A stretch of DNA of 10,113 nt from Cycloclasticus sp. (GTDB lineage: Bacteria; Pseudomonadota; Gammaproteobacteria; Methylococcales; Cycloclasticaceae). Where the stretch lies: the NCBI GenBank assembly GCA_018066825.1, contig JAGPVU010000120.1, positions 1-10,113 of the forward strand, in the 5' to 3' direction. The first letter of the stretch is position 1. The number at the start of each line of letters is the position of its first letter. Position numbers and translations under genes: made by a program. The notes beneath the pieces are model-generated. The model worked only from the letters and a program-made list of their open reading frames with translations. It did not search any database and was not told the DNA's origin. Positions 1 to 5,874 of the stretch are shown here, piece by piece.

Positions 1-294
1 CACGAGGATGTCTTTATCTAAACCCCAATCTAAAAAGGCGCCGACGTGGGTGCGCGCCACGGCTTTTAAAAAGGCAAATTCGCCGACCTTTGCTTTAGGT
101 TGCTGGGTGGTGGCGATGGGGCGGTCTTCTGAGTCGAGGTATAAAAACACATACAGCAAATCACCAATGGCCAGGTCTTTTGGCGCGAATTTTTTAGGCA
201 GTAAGACGTCACCGAGTTCGTGAGCATCCAAATAAAAGCCAAAATCCACCGCTTTACTGACCCGTAATTGATGCGTGTTACCTAGCTTAACCAT
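1..294 (-). CDS. cvfB: CvfB-family S1-like RNA-binding protein, N-terminal 98 residues (gene runs off the left edge)
   Basis: The first 98 codons are open from an ATG at 294 to the window edge, so the C-terminal part is missing. The visible protein begins MVKLGNTHQLRV and contains the features of the CvfB/YitL family: a first small beta-barrel with DFGFYLD and ILLPKK-like (VLLPKKF) segments, a YLDSEDRPIATTQ segment at about residues 52-64, and the start of a second S1-like barrel with GAFLDWGLDKDIL at about 85-97. Family members are cytoplasmic proteins with tandem S1-type domains and a C-terminal winged helix. They bind RNA and affect virulence-factor expression in Staphylococcus; the role in Gammaproteobacteria is not settled. 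It lies downstream of the membrane-protein gene in the same direction but has its own -10 box. The family call is firm; the gene symbol is borrowed from Gram-positive work. Confidence 0.85.
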   Translation of the reverse strand, partial: MVKLGNTHQLRVSKAVDFGFYLDAHELGDVLLPKKFAPKDLAIGDLLYVFLYLDSEDRPIATTQQPKAKVGEFAFLKAVARTHVGAFLDWGLDKDILV

Positions 295-326
295 GTGTGT
301 TGACCCTAACGTCCTTAGAAGACGGT

Positions 327-332
327 ATTATA
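327..332 (-). promoter_or_regulatory. Candidate -10 box for the cvfB-like gene
   Basis: A perfect TATAAT on the minus strand lies about 32 bases upstream of the ATG at 294, giving a predicted leader of about 25 bases. The matching -35 is poor (ATCGTA at 17-base spacing), so activity may rest on the -10 or on an activator. The 83-base gap between the two genes shows no convincing terminator; GCTAA occurs twice there, but as a direct repeat rather than a hairpin. Confidence 0.45.
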
Positions 333-377
333 CAGCGCCAGCTAGCAGATACGATAACTCGCTACACAATAGATGCG

Positions 378-770
378 CTAACGGCTAATTTTTATACTGA
401 TAGCGCTGGCTATACCCCAAACCCAATTAAAAAAGAGCACCAATGCCGGTGTGTACAGGCCTAATTCTAGCCCCGCGACACCCTTGTTGGCTTTTAATGG
501 GAAGACTATAAATAATTGTACAAGGCTAGGGAGCAGGCTAAGTATAGTGGCTTTTAGAAACAATCGAGATGACCACTGCGGCAGAAGAAATAATAAGCCC
601 CAGAGGCCGCCCCAAACAATTCTGGGGTATAGCCAGGCTGGGCTTAAGCTGGGGGCAATGGCTACGCCGAAAGAGGCATTAATGCCGAGCTGACCAAATT
701 GCCAAACCACTAAGCTATTAGCTAAGCCACCGATGCAGCCGGCGGTAAAAAAGATAAAGGCTTTATTCAT
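378..770 (-). CDS. Unrecognised small integral membrane protein, 130 residues, about four helices
   Basis: I do not recognise a named family. The protein starts MNKAFIFFTAGCIGG and has hydrophobic segments at about residues 5-27, 47-65, 70-92 and 104-126, separated by short loops. This is a compact four-helix inner-membrane topology with almost no soluble part. Glycine-rich GCIGG near the N-terminus and repeated Trp/Gly in WGGLWGLL may be packing motifs. Its ATG overlaps the stop of the upstream channel-like gene in an ATGA arrangement with no strong ribosome binding site of its own, which suggests translational coupling and roughly equal production. A structural or accessory relation to the channel is possible but is only inferred from position. 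The coding call rests on the overlap, a full-length open frame and consistent membrane character. Confidence 0.75.
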   Translation of the reverse strand: MNKAFIFFTAGCIGGLANSLVVWQFGQLGINASFGVAIAPSLSPAWLYPRIVWGGLWGLLFLLPQWSSRLFLKATILSLLPSLVQLFIVFPLKANKGVAGLELGLYTPALVLFFNWVWGIASAISIKISR

Positions 771-1213
771 TTGTTATCCCAGTAACGTTGCATTTCATAA
801 TATAAAAATGAGGCGGTCCAAGTAATTAGCACCAAGCCCGTGAGTGACTCGATACCGGTTAAGTGCCGCAATGCCCCAATCGGTTGGATATCGCCAAAAC
901 CTAGGGTGGTGAAAGTGGTAAACGACAAATAGCTGCAATCGAGCAAGCTGCCGTCGAAGTTACCTTCTAAATGCCCCCAACCGTCGGTATGGTGCATAAA
1001 ATAATAGGCCAGTGCAAAAATCCAAATTTCTACCGCGTGTGCAATTAAGGCGGCAAAAACACCAAATAGAATTCTAAGTCGGTGCTTCAGTTTCATCCGT
1101 GGAATGTATTGAGAAACGCGATACAAAAACTCGTAATGAATGACCACCACTATAGCGACGACAGTAGCATTTAAGATAAAAATTTTAAGCATGTTGGGCG
1201 ACACTGCTGCCAT
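767..1213 (-). CDS. Small potassium-channel-like membrane protein (Ion_trans_2 type), 148 residues
   Basis: The protein has three predicted membrane segments at about residues 9-31, 45-72 and 116-137, with a pore-loop-like stretch between the second and third. The selectivity-filter-like motif TLGFGD lies at 103-108 within FTTFTTLGFGD. This matches the two-helix-plus-pore unit of bacterial K+ channels, with an extra N-terminal helix, and there is no C-terminal RCK or cyclic-nucleotide domain. It would act as a tetramer in the inner membrane, presumably passing K+. The filter is TLGFGD rather than the classic TVGYGD, a variant seen in small proteobacterial members. The start at 1213 has no clear Shine-Dalgarno; an in-frame ATG at 1192 (MLKIF) is an alternative. 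It lies 27 bases after the ABM gene and overlaps the next gene by 4 bases, so it sits mid-operon. Ion specificity and gating are not visible. Confidence 0.85.
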   Translation of the reverse strand: MAAVSPNMLKIFILNATVVAIVVVIHYEFLYRVSQYIPRMKLKHRLRILFGVFAALIAHAVEIWIFALAYYFMHHTDGWGHLEGNFDGSLLDCSYLSFTTFTTLGFGDIQPIGALRHLTGIESLTGLVLITWTASFLYYEMQRYWDNK

Positions 1214-1240
1214 TAAAAAGCAGCAAGCTTGCTCGAGGTA

Positions 1241-1534
1241 TTATGACGGGATCGTCGCCAAATATTTAATCACCGGTGGTGCGGATAATAAGGCCCCAAG
1301 TTTTTCCATATCGCCTCGCTCGGTACGCCAAGCAGCATAGTTTTCGTGATCTGATCGCTTGTCCCACTTTTCCAATAAAACAATATTATGCGGGTCGTTT
1401 TCATTGCTGGTGACGATGACGCTTTGGCAACCAGCATAGGCGCGAGTGTCGGGCAAAATAGCAGTAAAAACGCTCAGCAATTCTTCTCGGTTTGCGGCGC
1501 TAACCTGTAAATCTAAAATAACATCAACGGACAT
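1241..1534 (-). CDS. Antibiotic biosynthesis monooxygenase (ABM) domain protein, 97 residues
   Basis: A single ABM domain of the dimeric alpha+beta barrel type fills the protein. Characteristic pieces are the first strand DVILDLQV, the PDTRAYAGCQSVIV segment (about 29-42), the NIVLLEKWDKRSDHENYAAW segment (about 50-69) and a C-terminal APPVIKYLA strand. The length of about 95-100 residues is normal. Relatives include YgiN-type quinol monooxygenases, which are cofactor-free, but many family members have no known substrate, so the activity is only a family guess. The start is well supported: AAGGAG at 1540-1545 lies 5 bases before the ATG, and a good sigma70-type promoter lies just upstream. 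It is the first gene of a probable three-gene unit with the channel-like and four-helix membrane proteins. Confidence 0.88.
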   Translation of the reverse strand: MSVDVILDLQVSAANREELLSVFTAILPDTRAYAGCQSVIVTSNENDPHNIVLLEKWDKRSDHENYAAWRTERGDMEKLGALLSAPPVIKYLATIPS

Positions 1535-1552
1535 AATAGCTCCTTTTTGTAG

Positions 1553-1565
1553 GTGAAAACTTCAC
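1553..1565. repeat. 13-base inverted repeat near the predicted start of the ABM-operon transcript
   Basis: GTGAA and TTCAC arms flank a 3-base centre. The element sits at roughly +4 to +16 relative to the transcription start expected from the promoter at 1576-1604, and just upstream of the AAGGAG ribosome binding site. It could be a repressor operator or a small 5' leader hairpin. Arms of 5 bases are short enough to arise by chance. Confidence 0.35.
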
Positions 1566-1575
1566 TGGACGAATG

Positions 1576-1604
1576 AGTATAGGCGCTTAAGGAGATGCCC
1601 GCAA
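1576..1604 (-). promoter_or_regulatory. Sigma70-type promoter of the ABM/channel/membrane-protein operon
   Basis: Read on the minus strand, TTGCGG (1599-1604) is followed after exactly 17 bases by TATACT (1576-1581). The -10 matches 5 of 6 consensus bases and the -35 begins with the full TTG. The expected start is near 1569, giving a leader of about 35 bases that contains the inverted repeat and a strong AAGGAG. This is one of the two best promoter-like sites in the window. It implies that the three genes are transcribed apart from rlmKL. Confidence 0.6.
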
Positions 1605-1692
1605 TAACAGGGGGCTGATCTAAGGTTGAGCGGCTTTGGGACTTGCTGTGATAATGCTGTTTGGGCGAAAGCCTAGCCGATCTTAAGTTCTG

Positions 1693-3906
1693 TTAATCGT
1701 TAGGAGCAAACGATAACGCCCAGCAATAATGTATTCTTGGGTTGCGCTCAAAATCTTTTGCAATGGTTTGTGCGCTGATATTTTTAACCTGAAGTTTAGT
1801 GAAGGCACTGTCATCAAATTTAAATTTACGGAAGTTAGTCGAAAAGATGAGGGTGCCTTTTTTTGTTAACAATTGGGCGGCTTTATTCAGCAGTTCAACA
1901 TAATCGCGTTGAATATCAAACACATTGTCCATGCGTTTTGAGTTTGAAAAGGTCGGTGGGTCTATAAAAATGAGTTCGTATTTTTGTTGTTCCTTTATGG
2001 CGGTATCGAGCCACTCCATGCAATTTGCTCTAACGAGTTGGTGTTTGTCTAAGTCGATGTTATTGAGTTCGAAATTATTTTTTGCCCAATCTAGGTATGT
2101 TTTAGACATATCAACAGTGGTTGAGCCGGTTGCACCCGCTAAGGCAGCATGCACGGTAACAGCGCCGGTATAGGCGAACAGGTTTAAAAACTGTTTACCC
2201 TTGGCCTGCTCAGCAATCCATTGACGAATGGGGCGATGGTCCAAAAATAGCCCAGTATCTAAATAGTCCTTAAGGTTAACCAAAAAGGCAGCGTTACCCT
2301 CTTGGACGCGATGGAAGCCCCCGGCGGTGTCTTGTTTTTCGTATTGTGTGCTGCCTTTCTGGCGGCGCCGAACTTTTAGCGAGACTTGTTGCGGCGGCAC
2401 GCCAAGAACGCTGGGGATAACCGCTAAGGCATCGCGCAAACGCTCAATGGATTTTTTTTCATCAACGGTTTTTGGGGCTTCGTATTCTTGTACGTGTACC
2501 CAAGTTTTTTCGCCTTGGTAAATATCGATGGCGACGGCATATTCGGGTAGGTCGGCATCGTATAAACGGTAACAATGAATGTCATTTTTGTTCAGCCAAG
2601 ACTTAAGTTTTTTAAGGTTTTTTTGTAAGCGGTTGGCAAACATGGTTGCGCCATCACTCCACTCGCCGGGGGTTGGCAATAAGGCTTTTTTTGCCGAGTC
2701 GCCGAGTTGCTGCTGCTGGCCTAGGTGCTCGCCGCCATAGTAACGATCGGCTTGCACTAAAAAGTTAAACACCTTGCATTCAATCGCGCCGTTGTACAGT
2801 TGATACGACTTGTGGGATTTTAATGGGATATTAAAGGCGAGATCGGTATTGCCAGTAAAGACAGTGGCGTGCCAGCCATCAAAACGCGTTTTTAATATCG
2901 TGCCAATGTCTTGATACAACGTTGCAAGTTGTTTGATATCACCTAAGCGCTCGCCATAGGGCGGGTTAACGACGAACAGTCCGGGCTTCCAACTGGTGTC
3001 GGGTTCTACTTTTGTTAGTGGCGCGCTAATCACTTTTATGTGGCCGGTTAATTGGGCCGCTTTGATATTGGCTTTAGCGATGCCGACGTGTTTGATGCTG
3101 ATATCAGACCCCATAATCGGCGGCAGCTTTTGTAACCCTTGTTCACGACGGTATTGGGCTTCATTGATTAGCCGTTGCCAGATGCTTGGGCTAAATTGTG
3201 CCCAAGCTAAAAAGCCGTAATAGTCACGCAAGAGGCCTGGCGCAATATCGGCTGCCATCATCGCAGCTTCGGTTAGGAAAGTGCCTGAGCCACACATGGG
3301 GTCGTATAAAGCCCCCCCATCAGCGGCAATTTTCGCCCAGCCGGCACGGGTTAAAATGGCGGCGGCTAAGTTTTCTTTTAGCGGCGCTTCGACCGATTCG
3401 GCGCGATAATGGCGTCGATGCAGGCTATCGCCTGACAAATCCAGGCTTAAGGTGACCCGGTCTTGGTTGATATAAGCATTAATACGAATGTCGGGTTGGT
3501 CGCGTTGTACGTTTGGGCGCTCATCGGTATTGTCTTTAAACTGATCGACAATGGCGTCTTTAATTACTTGTTCGGCGTAGCGCGAGTGATTGATTTTAGA
3601 GCGGCGTATGGAAGCGTCGATGGCAAAGGTTTTTGATACATCAAAGTGTTTAGACCAATCAATTTTAATCGCGCCATCGTACAGCTCCTCGGGTGTTTGC
3701 GCCGCATAACTGGCCAGCGGCATAAGGATGCGGTTAGCCAATCGAGACCATAGGCAGGCGCGTAAAGCCATTTCCATATCGCCTTCAAAATACACCCCAC
3801 CCAAGGCGTCTTTAACCTTGGCTGCACCGATGCTAGTGAGTTCGTCGGCAAGAATAAGTTCCATGCCTTTTGCGGTGCTGGCGAAGTAGCGGCTGTGTTG
3901 TGACAT
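1693..3906 (-). CDS. rlmKL: Bifunctional 23S rRNA methyltransferase RlmKL (m2G2445 and m7G2069)
   Basis: This is the fused gammaproteobacterial enzyme that uses S-adenosylmethionine to make m2G2445 (N-terminal RlmL half) and m7G2069 (C-terminal RlmK half) in helix 74 of 23S rRNA during assembly of the large subunit. The 737 residues compare with about 702 in E. coli. In order: a THUMP-containing RNA-binding region (about 45-160); a Rossmann methyltransferase with the SAM motif DPMCGSGTF at 202-210 and catalytic NPPYGERLG at 314-322; a linker rich in Gln and Lys (about 395-440); and a second methyltransferase with NLFAYTGAVTVHAALAGA at 575-592 and DPPTF at 649-653. Both active sites look intact. 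The start (MSQHSRYFASTAKG) fits the family, and AGGA lies 10 bases upstream. The gene is separated from its neighbours by 158 and 266 bases, so it is probably monocistronic. No clear terminator is seen after it. Confidence 0.97.
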   Translation of the reverse strand: MSQHSRYFASTAKGMELILADELTSIGAAKVKDALGGVYFEGDMEMALRACLWSRLANRILMPLASYAAQTPEELYDGAIKIDWSKHFDVSKTFAIDASIRRSKINHSRYAEQVIKDAIVDQFKDNTDERPNVQRDQPDIRINAYINQDRVTLSLDLSGDSLHRRHYRAESVEAPLKENLAAAILTRAGWAKIAADGGALYDPMCGSGTFLTEAAMMAADIAPGLLRDYYGFLAWAQFSPSIWQRLINEAQYRREQGLQKLPPIMGSDISIKHVGIAKANIKAAQLTGHIKVISAPLTKVEPDTSWKPGLFVVNPPYGERLGDIKQLATLYQDIGTILKTRFDGWHATVFTGNTDLAFNIPLKSHKSYQLYNGAIECKVFNFLVQADRYYGGEHLGQQQQLGDSAKKALLPTPGEWSDGATMFANRLQKNLKKLKSWLNKNDIHCYRLYDADLPEYAVAIDIYQGEKTWVHVQEYEAPKTVDEKKSIERLRDALAVIPSVLGVPPQQVSLKVRRRQKGSTQYEKQDTAGGFHRVQEGNAAFLVNLKDYLDTGLFLDHRPIRQWIAEQAKGKQFLNLFAYTGAVTVHAALAGATGSTTVDMSKTYLDWAKNNFELNNIDLDKHQLVRANCMEWLDTAIKEQQKYELIFIDPPTFSNSKRMDNVFDIQRDYVELLNKAAQLLTKKGTLIFSTNFRKFKFDDSAFTKLQVKNISAQTIAKDFERNPRIHYCWALSFAPND

Positions 3907-3930
3907 TGGGTTTTTGTCCTGTTACTGGTT

Positions 3931-3946
3931 GGCACGTTGGCGTGCC
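3931..3946. repeat. Small perfect hairpin in the rlmKL leader
   Basis: GGCACG and CGTGCC form a perfect 6-base stem around a 4-base loop, 25-40 bases before the rlmKL start codon. There is no T-run on either side, so it is not an intrinsic terminator. It would fold in the rlmKL mRNA leader just upstream of the ribosome binding site, where it might tune translation. A weaker 5-base stem (TGGCT/AGCCA, 3964-3977) lies next to it. Confidence 0.4.
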
Positions 3947-4008
3947 GCATTAAGGTTAGTTGATGGCTCTTAAGCCAATGGCTCAAATTCATCGAGTACC
4001 GGTGTTGC

Positions 4009-4037
4009 CATATATAAAGCGTAGAGGCCTCAGGCAA
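4009..4037 (-). promoter_or_regulatory. Candidate rlmKL promoter
   Basis: On the minus strand TTGCCT (4032-4037) and TATATG (4009-4014) are 17 bases apart, each matching 4 of 6 consensus bases, and would give a leader of nearly 100 bases. A second weak pair, TTGAGC (4132-4137) and TTTGAT (4109-4114), also at 17-base spacing, lies farther up. The 266-base gap between the EEP gene and rlmKL has room for a promoter, but neither site is strong. I saw no gene in this gap; in particular there is no rmf, which lies beside rlmL in Pseudomonas. Confidence 0.3.
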
Positions 4038-4172
4038 GTCGTGCCGATATTGATGAGGCGCTGTGGCTAATGGGTTTGGCTGCGCGTCCCATTTTAATCG
4101 TTTTTGCTATCAAATGTAGGCTATTGTCGTTGCTCAAGCCTGACGAGCTGTTTATTGCTAAGCTATATCAGC

Positions 4173-5255
4173 TTATTGGATAGTGAAGTCGGCAATGATC
4201 GGCAAGTGATCCGACAACCGTGCTGCGCCCTCACGTTCAATAAAGGCATGCTTTAACGACAAGCGCCGGCTGTAAAAATAATAGTCGATGGTTCTGTCGG
4301 CGCGTTTGACACTCGGGTCGTTTGAATAATAAGTAAACCATTCATCTCGCTGGGCCGATTGCGTATCCTGAAGGCTGGGGATTGCCGCGTAGCGTTGATA
4401 TAGCACATCAATGGCGGAGTCGGGTTGATAGTTAACGCGCTGTGGTTCGGCCAGTAGTGGGTAGCTGTTGGGTGGCAATAAATTAAAGTCGCCGCCAATG
4501 ACCCAGGCGGTTTTTTCCTTATCTAACTGCTGCAAGTGTTGATCGATTTGTGTGACCTGACGCTGCAATGTGTCGGTATTATTGGCAAAGGCCGATAAAT
4601 GGGTGGTTAACACCGCCAATTCGCCCCCTTCGTTAAGCGGTAGACGAACGTCAAGCAGCGCACGTTTAAAGTTAAATAATTGGCTGATAGGGTCTTCGGG
4701 GATCAGGCGGAGTTGATGTCGCTTGGCGGTGTGAATTTTATATTTAGAGATAATACTCAACTTAGTACCAACGGCGCCCATGATTCGTGGGTGTGGCAAA
4801 TAATCGGCCTGCCAATACACACTGCTGGTGTGGCAGCGATAGTCCTCAGGTAACAGTGCTAACAGGTCGGCTAGTTGATCAGCGTAATCGGTCCGTTTGG
4901 CGTCATGATCAACTTCTTGTAATAGGATAATGTCTGGGTTTTGTTGCGTGATGAGCTGCGCTAAGCCTTTCAAGGTTTGTTGAATATCCACTGCGGTTGG
5001 ACGTTCGTCTGGCCCCGCATTGTTAACCATATCATAGAAAAAAACGTAATTTTTGCCCGCCATAAACTGCACATTGTGGTTGTACAGCCTGATCGTTTGT
5101 TTGTTTGATAGGCGAGGACTATCGGCAGGGCAGCTGATATTTTCGGTTTGCACCGCGGGCGGGTGAAAGGTGATAAGCCAAGCGACAGCAAAGAGGCTGA
5201 AGCTAACAAGCATTAATCCAACAATAGATCTAATGACTAGGGTCTTAATGGCCAT
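4173..5255 (-). CDS. Membrane-anchored endonuclease/exonuclease/phosphatase (EEP) family protein
   Basis: A 360-residue protein with one N-terminal hydrophobic segment (about 6-28; a signal anchor or uncleaved signal) followed by a complete EEP metal-dependent phosphoesterase domain. The family's catalytic landmarks are present in order: Asn in LYNHNVQ (about 57-63), the metal-ligand Glu in LLQEVD (111-116), THLSA (218-222), GGDFNLLP (254-261), DRTIDYYF (320-327) and the general-base His in SDHLPI (348-353). An active Mg2+-dependent phosphodiesterase or phosphatase facing the periplasm is expected. The family covers nucleases, inositol phosphatases and sphingomyelinases, so the substrate cannot be read from sequence. 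It follows the SPOR gene after 40 bases in the same direction and is probably co-transcribed with argS and SPOR. No clear Shine-Dalgarno precedes the ATG at 5255. Confidence 0.9.
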   Translation of the reverse strand: MAIKTLVIRSIVGLMLVSFSLFAVAWLITFHPPAVQTENISCPADSPRLSNKQTIRLYNHNVQFMAGKNYVFFYDMVNNAGPDERPTAVDIQQTLKGLAQLITQQNPDIILLQEVDHDAKRTDYADQLADLLALLPEDYRCHTSSVYWQADYLPHPRIMGAVGTKLSIISKYKIHTAKRHQLRLIPEDPISQLFNFKRALLDVRLPLNEGGELAVLTTHLSAFANNTDTLQRQVTQIDQHLQQLDKEKTAWVIGGDFNLLPPNSYPLLAEPQRVNYQPDSAIDVLYQRYAAIPSLQDTQSAQRDEWFTYYSNDPSVKRADRTIDYYFYSRRLSLKHAFIEREGAARLSDHLPIIADFTIQ

Positions 5256-5295
5256 GGCGATTAAGGGTTGTCATCCGTCGATCAGGCTGGTCGCG

Positions 5296-5874
5296 TCACT
5301 TTAATTTGATAGCAATGCTATCGATATTATTATGGTGCAGGCGGTTTTGAATTTTATCGACCTTATTAAATGAATCGTAAGGCCCTGCTTTAACCCGGTG
5401 CCATATGCTGCCATTTTGATCGACCACCTGTACCGTAGTTTCCACACCCAGTAAGGCTAACCGAGCTTTTAAGGTGTCGGCTTGTTCGGCGCGTCGGAAG
5501 GACCCAATTTGAATAATAAAGGTGCCCGGTTTACTTTTACCGGTACCTTCTAGGCGTCGTCTTTCTTCAATTTCGTGCTCGGGAATTACGATTTCCATTT
5601 CCGGTAGAATTTGATAAAAATCAAAGCGTGGAAGATTGCTATCGATGGCTTTAGGCAATGTGGTAACGGCTTTTTTTACCTCACGCACGTCGCGTTGCGT
5701 TGCTGGTGCGGTTATTTTTTTACTTGTTTGTTTGGGTGTATTGTCTTGCAGGTTAGATAAAAACATCATAAAACCGCCGATGAGCAAACCGGTGACTAAC
5801 CACCACCAGCCAGCGATGGGTTTGGACTTTTTGTTACGTTGATGAGTTGCTCGGTTTTTATAGTCTTTGGTCAT
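5296..5874 (-). CDS. SPOR-domain inner-membrane protein (FtsN-like topology)
   Basis: This 192-residue protein has a basic cytoplasmic N-terminus, one transmembrane helix (about 21-40), a Lys/Thr-rich linker, the conserved segment RFDFYQILPEMEIVIPE (about 83-99) and a C-terminal SPOR domain (about 115-192) with FIIQIGSFRRAEQAD and the late HRVKAGPY motif. SPOR domains bind peptidoglycan stripped of stem peptides and bring proteins to the division septum. The RFDFY.ILPEME segment is typical of the SPOR protein encoded next to argS in many Gammaproteobacteria. It is shorter than classical FtsN, so division function is inferred from the domain. Its ATG overlaps the argS stop as TAATG, and a GGAG at 5883-5886 lies 8 bases before it inside argS, which points to coupled translation. 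Confidence 0.93.
   Translation of the reverse strand: MTKDYKNRATHQRNKKSKPIAGWWWLVTGLLIGGFMMFLSNLQDNTPKQTSKKITAPATQRDVREVKKAVTTLPKAIDSNLPRFDFYQILPEMEIVIPEHEIEERRRLEGTGKSKPGTFIIQIGSFRRAEQADTLKARLALLGVETTVQVVDQNGSIWHRVKAGPYDSFNKVDKIQNRLHHNNIDSIAIKLK

Noticed and set aside
8..223. A 71-codon plus-strand open frame at the left edge
   Set aside because: It is antisense to the conserved CvfB-family coding sequence and shows no protein features of its own.
355..395. Repeat of GCTAA beside a run of T at the end of the four-helix protein gene, looking like a terminator
   Set aside because: The copies are direct repeats rather than inverted, so they cannot form the hairpin a terminator needs.
1650..1680. 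Possible terminator after rlmKL (GGC–GAAA–GCC hairpin on the plus strand)
   Set aside because: The stem is only 3-4 bases strong and there is no T-run following it on the minus strand, so an intrinsic terminator cannot be supported.
3564..4037. A 157-codon minus-strand open frame spanning the rlmKL start and leader
   Set aside because: It overlaps the well-supported N-terminal coding region of rlmKL in another frame, its composition is unlike a folded protein and it has no recognisable motif; it does not resemble Rmf.
4253..4498. An 81-codon minus-strand open frame inside the EEP gene
   Set aside because: It lies wholly within the catalytic part of the EEP gene in a shifted frame; the main frame contains the motifs.
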